Shown here one piece after another: positions 42,601 to 54,400 of a DNA stretch of 64,000 bases. How positions within the stretch are numbered: the stretch's first letter is position 1; each line of letters begins with the position of its first letter. Source of the stretch: Fasciola hepatica (Eukaryota > Platyhelminthes > Trematoda > Plagiorchiida > Fasciolidae). A program made the position numbers and the translations under genes. A model generated the notes under the pieces. The model saw only the letters and a list, made by a program, of their open reading frames with translations, ran no database searches and was not told where the DNA came from. The stretch covers positions 1,436,001 through 1,500,000 of the forward strand of contig CANUEZ040000108.1 in NCBI GenBank assembly GCA_948099385.1, read 5' to 3'.

Positions 42601-45300
42601 CTCACCAACTTTTCCTCCCTAAATTCAATAGCAATACAAAATGCCACCGGTGTTTGCGGCTTTGAAGTAAACAGTAGTTCAGGAGTTGGGTGTAAATCGA
42701 ATGCACTCCTTAGGCTTGGTTGCCTTTAACGTCCGCACCGTGTGTCAGATAGGGCAACATTCTGCCCTCGCTAGAACTCTTGACACTTACGGGATAGATG
42801 CATGTCAGCAGCAACGAACTGAAGTATCGGTGCTTATTCGTCGTGTCTGTGTATGCGCTCACTGGTTGCAGTTCCTCTGACGCCAAGGAAAAATTCTATC
42901 AGGATTTGTCTCAGCTGCTTCTGAGCGTGCGTTCGACAGATATAGTGGTCGTTGCTGGGGATTTCAACGCTCAAATTGACCGTTTGGGAGATTCCGAAAG
43001 ACACATCATAGGCCCATTTGCTATCCCAACCGATCGTACCAACAACGGTGATCGTCTCGTTCAGCTATGCTCCGACCACAGATTGTTTCTGATGAGTATG
43101 AACTTCTGCCATAAGAAGCAGCATAGACTGACATGGCGTCTTCTTACGTCTTCACAACGTTGCACTCAGATTGATGATATTGCGATTGGTCACCGGTGAT
43201 ATGCACTAGCTGAAGATTGCCCTTCTTTTTGGTCTAAGCATGTGGAGTCAGATCACACGTTGGTACGTGCTCACTTCTGTTTGCATCTGGTTCGTGGTTG
43301 CACCAACGTAAATGTCCCCCGTCCTGCGCAGTTGCTTCTCTACGATAACCGACGATCTTTTTAGGTAAAGCTGTCCACACGGTTATCGGTGCAACCGGAT
43401 GGCCAAGACTCAGATGAATGGTGGCAACGGACCAAGGAAGTCTTGTATGGCGCTTTTAATTCCACTCGGTACTGCGGTTCAAGTAATGCTCACAAACGAT
43501 GGATATCTTCGACGTCAGTTGCTCTGTTGAATGGTCGCAGATTCGTCTCTCGTGATGCCACATTCATTGAAGTGCGTAGATCGATGAGACGCCAACTGAC
43601 TAGAAGCCTGAGAAATGACCATGAAAAGTGATGGATTTTGAAATTTGGGGGAATGGAAAAGGTCGCGTCTGTAAGCAATACTCGCAACCTTTACCGTTTA
43701 ATAAGAGGTACCAATCCGCGGAAACCTGATGTAGGCGAGTTAATCGTGGAAACCGACGATTCACTGATCCATTGGACCGGATGGTTTGTCTCCATCTTTT
43801 TTCAAGGACGGAGGCGAGGATTTTGTTCCGACGTTAACGCTACTCCCCCGGGTAATCTGAGTTAGGAAACAGGTTCTCAGCGAACGGTGTAATTTACAAG
43901 AAGAGTGACAAGTCCTTTTGTGAAAACCGCAGAGGAATTAATTTCTAAACTGCTAGCCGGGATTATTCTCCGTCGATTATCCAGTACCCGTGAAAGGTGT
44001 ACGCGTAAGAATCAAGCCGGTTTCAGACCCGGTCGGGGTTGTATCGACCACATCTTTATGCTCACAATCTCTGTCTTCCTTGATCTAAAAGCGGCGTTCG
44101 ACTCGGCCGACCTCACAGTTTTCTGGTGCGGCCTCATTGAAGGGCGTGTGAGAGAAATTTATCTTTTTTTCAATGCTTGTACGCAAGCAGTCGAAGCCAA
44201 ATTCGTGCTAACGGCGATCTTTCACCCGAGTTCGCCACGGAAAGTGGTGTTCGTCAGGGTCGCCCTGTTTCGCTCTTTCCCTTCAGTTTTGTAATTGAAT
44301 TGATTCTTGAGATAGCCCTTTCCTCGTGTGAGAATAGCGGTATCGATCTTTGTTCGGTCAGTAAAGTGTATGACTTGGGATACGCGGACGACATTGTTCT
44401 TCTGAGTGAACATTCAGGTAAGTCGCAAGCTCTCTTAGATAGCCTAAACAACAGTATAGCAATGTTTTGGGTGAGTTTTGCACCTTTAAAGTGTAAAGTG
44501 CTGCTGCAGGACTGGGTTGGCTCAATACCAACTATTGTCTTGGCACGGACAGTTACGTCTCACCGGGTGTACAGATACCGGATGAAGTGTTATCGCGCGT
44601 ACAGAAAGCGTGTTTGACTTTTGCTTACTTCAGTCATCTGTGGCGTCGGCATGACATCCAGTTGTCTTTTAAGGGTGCAGTGTACACTGCGGCGGTTAGA
44701 TCTATTCCTCTTTGCGGCTCGGAAACATGGCCTATTGGGGTAGACGATAGACGAAGACCGTCGGTGTCTGAGCATCGGTTTCTCAGTGGCATTGCCCAAA
44801 TATGATGGGAGCACCGTATCAGTAATGCTAAGGTTAAACGCAGGGTGTTGGAAATGAGAGGTCAGTCTGTGGATCAAGTACAGAATTTTAACAGGTTATG
44901 ATGGCTGAGCCATGTGTCACACATGCCCACCGGTGGGCTTCTTCAGCTTATGCTTTTTTCCGAGGCAAGTGTTGGTTGAAAAGTAGGTTGAGGTTGTCAG
45001 CCCATGACATGGCAAAAGGTATGAAAACCTTACTCAGTGGACTCGGCTAAGTAGGGCATGTTAGACTTCCTGGTTGTGGTCTACATGTTTCGCCTCCCAA
45101 ACGGTTGAAAACATTAAGTGATATGGCTAGGTGTTGCGGCCAGTGGCGTAGTTGCTTTCGGGCTCTATCTTTGTCTTCGTAATTTCTGCCGAATACTTTA
45201 ATTTTTGGATCTTTTCACTTGATGCTTCTATTCTTTCTGCGTGATTCTGGAAGGTAGTAACCGAAACCAGAGCACAGAACTGCGAGCTTGGTGGTTGTAT
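42601..45300 (+). mobile_element. RTE-type LINE, copy 3, inactive
   Basis: Plus strand in order: endonuclease start (LVAFNVRTVCQIGQHSALAR, 42714 on); an internal deletion at about 42797; endonuclease middle (42798-43199, VVVAGDFNAQIDRLG); SDHTLV near 43250; linker (43389-43863); fingers and palm (43905-44294: NQAGFRPGRGCIDHI, FLDLKAAFDSAD); RT (44177-44617: ESGVRQGRPVSLFPF, VYDLGYADDIVLLSE); C-terminus (44587-45150, GSETWPIGVDD, HVSHMPTGG). GYADDIVL is intact, but there are several frame breaks. 3' untranslated sequence runs to the tail-to-tail junction. Confidence 0.82.
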
Positions 45301-45309
45301 AAGTTTCAG

Positions 45310-46190
45310 TTCCAGTTTATTCAACCATTAACCCCGCAGTTCTGCGCACTGGTTTCGGTTGCAACCTTCCAGCATCGTCGAGTCCAGGGCAAAACGAATA
45401 TAAGCATAAAGTGAGAAAGATAAGAAAAATCAATGTAATCATCGGAAGTTAGGAGGACAAAGAAGGAGTCCGAATGCAACTACACCACTGATCGCGACGC
45501 TTAACCGTATCACTTAATATCTCCAATTATTTGGTAGGCGGGTCGCGCGGACCGCAACCTGGAAGTCCAACACGTCCTACTTGGCCGAATCCACTGGTCA
45601 AAGTTTCCATACGTTTTGCCATGTCATGGATTGGCCACCTCGACCTACCTTCCAATCACTACGGGCCTCTGAGAACAGGAAATCTGTCGGTAGGCATGCG
45701 TAACACATGTCCCAACCACCTTAACCTGTTTAGACTCAGCACGTGATTCAGAGGCTAAATTCTGGTTCCCAGCACCCTACGTCTAACCTCCGGATTACTG
45801 ACACGGTTGCACTGCGTTGGGGCAATGCTACGTAGACATCGGTGCTCGAACACCGACAGTCTTCGTCTATGTTCTGCTTCTTATTGTCGTTTCTGAGTCG
45901 TATAAAAGAATGGACCTAACAGCCGCATTGTACATTATACCCTTGATAGACAATCGAATGTCACGCGGACGCCACGAATGAATGGAGTTGGCAAAAGCCA
46001 AAGACCCCTTCTGTATACGCGATGACACTTCATCCGATATCTGTCCACCTTGTGAAATGTAACTTCCCAGGTAACAAAATTTATCTGCTTCAGCTATAAG
46101 TTTCCCCACCAAGAAGAGGTTTGGTGTTGTGCCAACCCAGTCCTCTAACAGCATTTTACACCTTGCAGGTGCAAAACGCATCCCCAAGTT
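45310..46190 (-). pseudogene. RTE-type LINE, 5'-truncated copy 4, tail to tail with copy 3
   Basis: The minus frame 45867-46187 reads MGMRFAPARCKMLLEDWVG, FCYLGSYISQGGQISDEVSS and IKGIMYNAAVRSILL, the late RT of RTE. The remaining C-terminus at 45500-45860 is in broken frames, and 3' untranslated sequence ends near 45310. The 3' ends of copies 3 and 4 face each other: ACCGAAACCAG.GC.CAGAACTGCG occurs on both strands either side of about 45305. Confidence 0.75.
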
Positions 46191-46640
46191 TAGTGGTTGT
46201 GTAAACTGAAACTGGGCGGCGGACAGCGTACGGTTTTGTATCGTTTAAAAGTTAAACCACTCGTTTCGGTAGACGGTGGTCATAAAGGAAGGCGAATAAA
46301 AACCAGTGAAGTGCGTGCGACACTGCATGACTGGCCCGCTGGCCGGATTGACGGAAAGGTAGTTCTAGGCTAAAGCCTAAAAGCTTGGGATAACTACTTC
46401 AAGTCGAAAATCATCTTCGTGTACATCAGCACATTCAAGATATGGTTAAAAAGCAAGATACTATCAAAACGGTGACGGGAAAAGCCAAAAAGCAGTCTAC
46501 TGCGCGATAACCACCCCTAAGACTGCCAGCGCACAGGGGGTTTGGGCTTAAAACAAAGGTCATTTGATGACAGAGAGGAAGAGACGGTGAAGTTGCAGAA
46601 TACAAGAATGGGTTAGATGTCAGAAGGAGGTCGAAGGTGT
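46191..46640. other. Intron 6: nothing recognised
   Basis: One short plus-strand stretch near 46245-46375 reads without stops but has no motif I know. Confidence 0.4.
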
Positions 46641-46870
46641 GTGCACGATTACGAGGGTTGATTCGGGACCCGTCTGGGGAAATGGGTTAGTTGCAACAAG
46701 TTGTTAGTGATGACAAATGTTTCTGTTTCGCTTCTCGGGATAGTCATATCTAGTGAGTGTGCAAGCCAATCGTTGTTGTAAACATTGAATTCCCCTAGAA
46801 TGGTTATGTTCGAGCTAGGGTCATTTATCAAAATGGCCTCTGCAGCCTGCGAGGACGATTCAAAGGGAAA
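46641..46870 (-). pseudogene. LINE endonuclease fragment
   Basis: The frame reads SSNITILGEFNVYNNDWLAHS and ITNNLLQLTHFPRRVP. It is a jockey-like endonuclease box in which the usual GDFN is GEFN (catalytic Asp changed). Nothing of the RT follows. Confidence 0.6.
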
Positions 46871-47683
46871 ACGATCATTTGTTTTCAGGGGAACAATGGT
46901 TTGAAAGTGGAAATGGGCTGAAGCTGTGAGTTAGAAATGGTCAACAGTAGTGAAACTAGGACCAGCAGGTCATTGACAAATCTGCCCCCTCCAAATAGTG
47001 ACGATAGTAATCTGTGTTTAGCTCTGTTTCTTTTTTTCGCCATCCCGATGCACACAAGGTCTATACTAATTGCGTCGTAAGACAATGGTCGTAGATTTTT
47101 ATTTTATTGGCAGTTGAGCTTCTGCGCCTTCTGGTTATTCGTCATCGAGCTCCAAAGATGTTATGACTGTAGTATGTTTCGGTACTCCGATTGTCCCGAA
47201 CACTACAACGACTGACCTTCTGGTCTATTGAAATACACATTCTGGTTCCTGGACTAAACCGGAACCAGAAGTCTGACACACCGGTAGACTGTTCACGAAC
47301 ACCTTGAAGAGGTCCTAGTACTAATTCGACGTGCTTGGTCAAAGTTTTGATCCGTCGAATGTTCGTTTCTTGTTATACATTTTTATTCCCATATCCCAAA
47401 GATCCGTTGTACTGCGGAAAAGAACCGCTAAATGCGGCTAGGAAGTTTTAGGTTCCGAATCCCACGTTATCTTTTTCCAGGTGTGTTTACGGGCCGATAA
47501 CAATAGACATGCCATCTTTTCATTTTGAACTTACTAACTTATTGGTGGAATATGGTTAGTTCTTCGGCAAATCTAAACTTATAACCCCATTTTACGTTTC
47601 GTCCTTATGCGAGTGCATTCGAAAGGTTCTGATTGTTATTAAAAGAGTCTGGTTAACTGTCTAGGCGGGATTCGAAGATGACG
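46871..47683. other. Intron 6: nothing recognised
   Basis: The minus frames at 46885-47085 and 47142-47342 may extend the LINE fragment but show no motif. Confidence 0.35.
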
Positions 47684-48890
47684 TCAGATTTTATAACCAG
47701 ACATTGATATTGCTCGACTGCCACTGACAATCATTTGAAAGGTCGTAATAACGTGACAGTGAACATAACATGCGAAATTCGGCTTCCCTGTCGCCTTTGA
47801 ATGGCAAACGCACATATGGAACCTTCTTAGTGGCTCCAATCTCCTTTGATTTCCCTTCATTTCCTTACATCGTCCTGTCGACAAACCGTTCAGGATAGTC
47901 GTTATGTAAGAAAACACTCCGCAAATAAAGGAGTTCATTTCTTATTCTGTGTTCGGAGTAGATTTTTCTTGCTCTATCAGGTAAGCAACGTATGAGATTC
48001 CTCTGCATTTTCAGGGGTACGAAATTGTGAAAATGGATCTATTGTCCGTTCCATGTAGCTTTTATATGCACTGATAACTGGACGGAAAAATCACCCCGAT
48101 GGCTTATGCATACATCTAAATACGATAGACTATTGTCTCTTTCTTCCAAATTAAGTTGGACATTTGGATGAGCAGCGTTACAATTGTTGGGAAGTAGGTT
48201 TGTGCCGAGATTGGTGTCTAGCACGCATATGATGTCGTCTACGTATCGTTTTTGCACAAGGTGAAATCTCGTATTATAGATTCAGGTTGATTATTTTAGA
48301 GTTTCGCCATGAAAATATTAGCAAATAGAGGTCCCAAAGGTGATCCCATTGCAACTCCGCCCTTCTGACGATAGATTTAACCATTAAACTGAAACTGGAT
48401 ATTATGTATGCAAACATATAGTAACTGTTTCAGTTCATCCAATGGGATACCCAAATCGATTTCGTTAATCTGAATGTAATCGCACAGATAGTTGATTGTT
48501 TCACCGATCGGGACATTTGTGAACAGTGAGGTAACATCAAGTGATATCATTCGCTTTCCTTCTAGATCCAGGTTCCTCACAGTTTCTACAAAATGAAATG
48601 GGTCTTGTAGACTGTGTCTAGGAATGGCCACTCTCACGGGTTCCAATAATCCAGTCAACCACTTTGCTACTGCGTGATATGGAGAGTGACACATGTCCAA
48701 AATCGGTCCTAACGGGACGCCTTCTTTGTGTACTTTCGGTAGACCGTATAATCTGGGAATTGTCGTCCCTGTCGGTCGTACCCTTTCAAAGGCCACCGCA
48801 TCTATTATTTTTTCTGCTTCAAGGATCTCATCCTCGTTGAAACTGATTTTTCTGTCAGACTTCTTATCATCCTTTATCTCTATATAATCC
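47684..48890 (-). mobile_element. Penelope-like element RT, inactive
   Basis: Minus strand: AFERVRPTGTTIPRLYGLPKVHK, the start of Penelope RT; then LEGKRMISLDVTSLFTNVP (motif A region), AMGSPLGPLFANIFMAKL (near 48310-48360), RYVDDIICVLD (YVDD catalytic box, 48250 on), then FVPLKMQRNLIRCL and a LPFKGDREAEF thumb-like segment to about 47690. A stop after QFNG, a frameshift before YVDD and a stop near 48037 inactivate it. The GIY-YIG domain is absent on this strand; it appears on the inverted partner to the right. Confidence 0.8.
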
Positions 48891-48904
48891 GACTTCCTGA
48901 GGAG

Positions 48905-49610
48905 AGCCTATTTGAGAGGGATAAGACGTCTCAGATAGAAAAATCAGTTTCAACGAGGATGAGATCCTTGAAGCAGAAAAAAATAATAGATGCGGTGACC
49001 TTTGAAAGGATACGACCGACAGGGACGACAATTCCCAGATTATACGGTCTACCGAAAGCACACAAAGACGGCGTCACATTAGGACCGATTGGTCGCACGA
49101 CTCGGCGCTTATCCGAACGCGTTCGTGAACACCACCCGGCCTGGCTGAACACGGGAGCAATTAGTACAATTACGAGTGCTGTGTGCTCACACCTTGTTGA
49201 GTCAAACCACCCAGTGGAGGTGGTAAACGCTTTTCGCACTATTCACAAAGTCCGGGGAAAGCAATCAAGACATGTAAAGTGTCGCATCTTAGCCGCAGCC
49301 GAAGCCGTGAGTATTTGTCTCTACAATCCTGCTCTGTGCGCTCAGAAACAATTTGTGCGAGCACTTAAACTTCCGTGGCCCACGTCTTGGTCCCGAACAC
49401 GCATGCAACCGCTTTAACATTTCACACTGCGACCGATTCCATATGCACACACGCACATACAGGGACAGATTTGGGATTATCATTCCCCGTTCTTATTTTG
49501 ACAGTCATATATATATTGCTATGTATTGGTATGAGTATGAAAAACTGAAAACGAGCTTGTTCGCCACATTGTTTATTCTCAGTGTGTTTTGTGGCTTTTT
49601 CAGACAGTTT
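48905..49610 (+). mobile_element. Penelope-like element, internally deleted, inverted partner
   Basis: The frame 48959-49417 (152 residues) joins the RT start (TFERIRPTGTTIPRLYGL) directly to the end of the GIY-YIG endonuclease (IGRTTRRLSERVREH, HLVESNHPVEVVNAF and AEAVSICL), skipping the RT core. 3' untranslated sequence follows and matches 39695-39835. The first ~180 bp are the inverse of 48690-48880, so this copy is head-to-head with the RT copy at 47684-48890. Confidence 0.75.
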
Positions 49611-50169
49611 TATTCTTTTCATGGAATGGTTTTTATTGTTGTTCTATCGGGTTCCCGGAGTTGTCTATCAGGTTATCGATTCAGGCACAAACGGGGCCCC
49701 TTTTTGAGTCCACCAATGCTACCGAAGGCCGAAGATCTAGACGCACTCAAGGGATGATTGCATGCATTCAATGTTACATCGATGTCGCCCGAGAGCCAAC
49801 TTATTCAGGGCCCTTTGCACTGGATCTATATTCGCCATTGCACCCCTTTTTTCAGAATAACCGGTGTCAAATAACACGGTTCGTAGGCCTTATTTACAGG
49901 CGAGACACATCCACCACTTCATACTACCACCCACGGATTCATGTGGGATTTATCTAAGGGAACATCTTTCAAACAGAAAATCAACCACGTTCTCGAGCAC
50001 CGTCCTTGACCGTGCGCAATCGGTTATTCAGTTTTCTCAGCGCCGACCTCATTCGCGAATAACCACGAGGCTGGCGGTCATTTCCTTGTCCACGACTTGC
50101 GGATGTGCTCAGTAGAATACAACTCTGTTCCACCGGTTTTCCGTCCAAGAATCTCTGCATGAATATCCG
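49611..50169. other. Intron 6: mostly unrecognised
   Basis: A weak resemblance to the connection region of gypsy pol occurs near 49700-49790 (LPKAEDLDALKGMIACIQCY, compare the DL..LKS..G.LQYY pattern). It is too short to assign. Two other frames up to 50115 show nothing. Confidence 0.35.
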
Positions 50170-50700
50170 AAACCGGTTTCATGTCCATTGTGATTTTTCA
50201 CCGAAGTTCACCACAAGAAGTAGTGGTTGCCGATATTTCTCTTCATTTCTGTTTTAACTTCGTGGCTACTATTGTCCTGGAGACTACCTTTTTATTATTT
50301 GATGATAATAGCATTGAACTATTGCCGGATGGGACGGTATTTGACCTTGAATATGCAGACGATTTAGTTCTGGGTAAAGATTCAGATAAGGTGCAAGCTA
50401 TTCTGGGTAGTTTGAATAACCTCAAGGCAATGTTCGGGATACGTTTTGCTATTGTTGGACTGAATTAATATCTGTGGAGGCGATAATTCAAGTGGATAAG
50501 TTCTGTTTGCTAGGCATCTGTATCCCCCCAAAGGTCGGCTCTTATGAATTGTCACCGCGTATACAAAAGGTGCATTTAGCTTCTGGCCATTTACAGTCAT
50601 CTATGGCGCCGATGTGAGATCCGTTTTTCTGTTTTGGCTTCAGTCTACGCGGCCCCAGTGTTTTTAAATTTTAACCGCTTGCTTGCGCATGAGTTCAGTG
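50170..50700 (+). pseudogene. RTE-type LINE RT fragment
   Basis: The frame reads IELLPDGTVFDLEYADDLVLGKD and MFGIRFA, the catalytic palm of RTE RT with intact YADD. Degenerate C-terminal sequence (VDKFCLLGICI) follows in another frame. It is truncated on both sides. Confidence 0.65.
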
Positions 50701-50799
50701 GAAGAGTATATACTCTATAACCACAATGGCGCATTGGACTATGAAGGATAATCGGCAGTCAGACCCGGAGACTTGGAATGGAGAACCGCATAACATCCC

Positions 50800-50960
50800 A
50801 ATAGTTCAAGTGTGATAAGGAGTCGGACGACAGCGGATTATTGTTTACCATCAAGGTAATCGGTAATGGCGGGGATTCGAACCTCTGCCGGTGCTTGTTT
50901 ATCATGCAGAAATAAAGCAGTTGTGAGTGCAGGCTACACATAGATTATCAGTATTCGAAC
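50800..50960 (-). repeat. SINE-like repeat, copy 3
   Basis: Minus strand shares about 60 bp with the copy at 29080-29395, around the B-box-like GGTTCGAATCCCCGCCATTACC and the following TAATCC. The A-box half is not recognisable, so the head is damaged. Confidence 0.5.
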
Positions 50961-51817
50961 ACTGATGTTTTCGTATCATTGCTTGACTCTGGTGGGAACA
51001 TTGTGCCAGGAGACTGAAGTTAAGCTCAGAGTAATAAACACAGAAATTCACCATGATAAAGCTGTTGGGGCATATTTCGTGTTTTCAGGTAAAATTTCTC
51101 AGCGCGCAGTGTTCTTTTAAGTTGGTAGTGGGTAAAAAATAAGTGAGGATGGCTTGTTCATGACATGGAAGAAAGTTAATTAAAGCTTGATTACCGAATT
51201 TCGTCATGTTACGGGCATTTCTAGGTGGGGTCCAAGAAATCTACTCAGTGTTTGAATACATTGAGGATATGGCTAAATATCGCAATTATTGGTGTGCTTA
51301 TGTTCACCTTTCGTTGTTTGCTTTATGCCATTGTTTGTAGTTCTTCCCTTATTTTTCTATTCTGATTTTGATTTCCGATTGAGGTTCCCCGAAAGCGCCG
51401 CATCTGGGGTATGGATAATGGTTGTTCGAACCGAAGTAAATATTTTCTGCCAGAAAACCATTTTCACAGCTTCGCCGTCTTTTGTGACAAAGTGAATATT
51501 ATTTCCGTATGTGATAAGCTTTGAATGATCAGTTTCGTTGAAATCCATAGGAGCATTGTGCAGCTGTCATCTTTTTTATGGCTCGTCAACATTGCATATC
51601 CACCTGACTGAGATTATGCTTTGATTTGTTTCCATGGTTCTCAGTAGTAAGTTGAACGTTTATACTGTGTGATGAAACATTTCGTCAATTCGGGGTTTTC
51701 TGTCACAGATCAATCAAAGTATGTTCCTTTTGCAGAAAAATCCACCTAAACGTTTAAACGTACTGGTTTTTGAGTTGCTCCTAATCGTGCTGTCTGATTT
51801 GTTATTATTCACCGCAG
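50961..51817. other. Intron 6, right end: nothing recognised
   Basis: AT-rich intron leading to the polypyrimidine tract and ACCGCAG acceptor of exon 7. Confidence 0.5.
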
Positions 51818-52186
51818 GGCTTCGTGTTCGATATTCCGTCACAATTGAATTCAGAATTTGTCTCATCGTGGGACAACAGTAACAGTCAAACCAAGTTAAC
51901 TGTCCTGCGTGAACTGCCCGAACTAGAAGAAGAGATCATGAACAATAGAAACAATTGGCATGGTAATTCAAATGGCTACAGTCGAGGATTCGGTGGTAAT
52001 CGCGGTCGGGGATGGGGTCCTCGTAACACAAACGGTTCAAATGGTCTACACTTCAAACGCTCTTTCACATCATCCGACAATCACCCCGCTCCTGAAAAGC
52101 GCTTCCGTCCCGAGAGTGGCTCTGTGTCTCAGGGACAATGTGGACGAGGGATGGGCCGGGGCGCACGAACTGTCTTTGCTGAGTAG
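51818..52186 (+). CDS. DDX21: Helicase exon 7 (end of GUCT and RG-rich tail)
   Basis: Starts after ACCGCAG with GFVFDIPSQLNSEF, which completes the GUCT fold, then an acidic stretch (ELPELEEE). The glycine/arginine tail (SRGFGGNRGRGWG and RGMGRGAR) comes before the TAG stop. RG-rich tails in this family help RNA annealing and nucleolar retention. The final 123 codons include the stop. No convincing AATAAA lies close downstream. Confidence 0.9.
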   Translation, partial: GFVFDIPSQLNSEFVSSWDNSNSQTKLTVLRELPELEEEIMNNRNNWHGNSNGYSRGFGGNRGRGWGPRNTNGSNGLHFKRSFTSSDNHPAPEKRFRPESGSVSQGQCGRGMGRGARTVFAE

Positions 52187-53030
52187 CAACAGTCCATTTT
52201 ACACTACGACGGTAACGACTACAATGTACTAACATCTTCCAGAGCTTTCTTTTGTACAGTAATCTTTACTGTTGTGGATAAAAAAGTTTTCTTCCTGAGC
52301 TGTTGGCTTCATTTTTCTTCAGCATTACTTATTCAGTTTTCGCTCGCAGTGAATTTCGTAGACTCATCACTCATTGAACCGCTGATCAATGTCGCGCCGA
52401 GGCACTGCTTTTTTGGATAACTTCTGATCCTGACAAGTAATAATGAACGCTTGTGATGCGATATCGTATGGTCGTTTAAAATCCACTGAGACGACATCTA
52501 GATTGCTTAAGATACAGACACGTACCTCAGCCATCTCATCCGAAGTGCAGAACTCCGAATAGGATTGGGATGATCGGGTATTTCCAATTGCCGCAGTTTC
52601 CACACACTTCTAAACCGACTGCTTAGTGCACAAATTATCTTGTCCACCTGATAGTAGAAGCTAACTGCATAGCAATGCGGTTGATCTTGAGCAGTCTTTG
52701 TTAGTCTGTTTTGTACTTGGATTTTACGAGATGTGGGCAGATGCACAGATAGCATTACCACTAACTGCGGGCAATACTTATTCTATTTGTTGCATGTAGT
52801 TCCATGAGATAACGAAAAAGTCGGAGCCTAGAGTTGTTGGGTTTCTTAATTACTCATTAGTTGAATTACAGAAAACTTCAAATTCCGAGAACATATTATA
52901 AGAGGATTTTACATGGAACGTCTATCTTAGGATCACGTTAATAATCCTGCTTCTGTACCGCGATTGATCGTAAATTGGTGATAAAATGGTGAAGAAGTGA
53001 TGTTGAAACATGCTTTTCCCGAAATAATCT
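52187..53030. other. 3' flank of the helicase gene
   Basis: The 3' untranslated region of the helicase must lie at the left. No good polyadenylation hexamer was seen near the stop; a GGATAAAAAAG stretch at about 52275 is a weak candidate. Minus-strand frames at 52367-52761 have no motif. Confidence 0.4.
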
Positions 53031-53631
53031 TGAAAAGAAAAGCCAGAGTTGCAACATAGCACGATTTATGTCCGGGACGATTTCGCTGCATCTCAACATG
53101 GTGCATACTGCAGAACGATACCGTTTATATAAGTTCATGTAAAACCCTTATGTTCGACAAATATAGGGAAAATTACAGTAGTCAAGTTACGTCACCATGG
53201 TAAAGACACATTAACAAAGAGCTGTTTCTGCTGACACAATGTAGGTTCCCATCGATGTATGTCAATCGCTTCAGCAAACCTCAAAAGCCTGGTATTCTTT
53301 GCCACGTAAATGACCCGAAACGCAGTGCTTCGGTCAGCTGGATGTTGCGTCATCAGAAGATGACGAGCAACGGCCGACGACGGGATCTTATGGTTTCGAA
53401 CGTTGTCATTATGCCTTCGATCTGACCCTGATTACATCACAAAACGTTGTACCCAATTTGGAATGTGTTCAATCACTCGGTTACGTAACTGCCGCTCTGT
53501 TCGACCCACGTAGGTTGCTCCGCAACTACACTGAAATTGGTAAATCAGATTCGATTTGGTGTACAGAGATGGACTTTGTTTCACCGAGGGTGTGGGGATC
53601 TTAACCGTTCGATGAACAATTCTGAGGTCAG
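53031..53631. repeat. Inverted arm, left
   Basis: Pairs with 54401-55001. It contains the GIY-YIG C-terminal region and 3' untranslated sequence of the minus-strand Penelope element. The outer end is at AAAAGAAAAGCC. Confidence 0.85.
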
Positions 53632-54400
53632 CTGCATAATATGTTCGGGCAAGCGCTGATCCAAGTCGTCGTTTGAGCAAGCAATTGACGTCACCACCTT
53701 TGAATGGAAGACAAAGGGTGACTAGTAATTTTTCTACTGAACAATTCATTTGTCTGATGACTTTAGGCTTGCTGTGCCTTTCGATAAACGCATCGGGATA
53801 AGCGTTTTCAGTCAAGGCTTCTTTCAGCTGTCTTAGTTCGTTGCCAATCATGTTTTCTGTGCAGATACGTTGTGCTCTTTGAAATAATGTTCGGACCAGG
53901 CCACGTTTATATTCCACAGGCACAAAGCTGTCAAGGTGCAAGTATTGGCCTGTCTAAGTTTCTTTTCGGTAAACAGATCTGGCGATTGCTCCATCATTCC
54001 TTCTAGTCATATTAATGTCGGGAAAGTGCAGTGTATCTTCTATTTCTGCCTCCATCGTAAATCGTATATTCGGATGCAGACGATTGAGTTCATCCATAAT
54101 CCATGTTGTCTCTTCTAGACTTCTTGTGATGATTAGAGCATCATCAACGTATCGTTTGTAAAGTTCTGAACGTTCCAGGATTTTGCTCGCCTTTTCCTCA
54201 AGATGAGCCATAAATATATCTGCCAGAATGGGACCCAATGGACTTCCCGTTGCGACACCGTCAATTTGTCTGCAAACCCGACCAGGGAAGGAAAACGATA
54301 CGTTTGTTGTGCACAGTAGTAATTGTCGTTCCAGAACTGATACTGGTAAACCGATTTTGAGTTGGTTTTGCTCGACAAGGTCACAGATGATGCGTATCAT
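53432..54400 (-). pseudogene. Penelope RT and GIY-YIG endonuclease, stop-interrupted
   Basis: Two frames in the same phase, separated only by one TAG at 53954-53956. The first has VATGSPLGPILADIFMAHLE and YKRYVDDALIITR (YVDD box). The second has the thumb (HLDSFVPVEYKRGLVRTLF, LPFKGG) and the GIY-YIG start YQFQCSCGATYVGRTERQL with IEHIP. A TAA then cuts the endonuclease; after it the frame continues HLLMTQHPADRSTAFRV and RFAEAIDIHRWEP. RT motif A and everything before it are missing, replaced by the right arm. Confidence 0.82.

Noticed and set aside
49690..49800. Gypsy pol connection region
   Set aside because: The resemblance is about 20 residues, weak, and nothing around it supports it; mentioned only as a possibility in the feature list.
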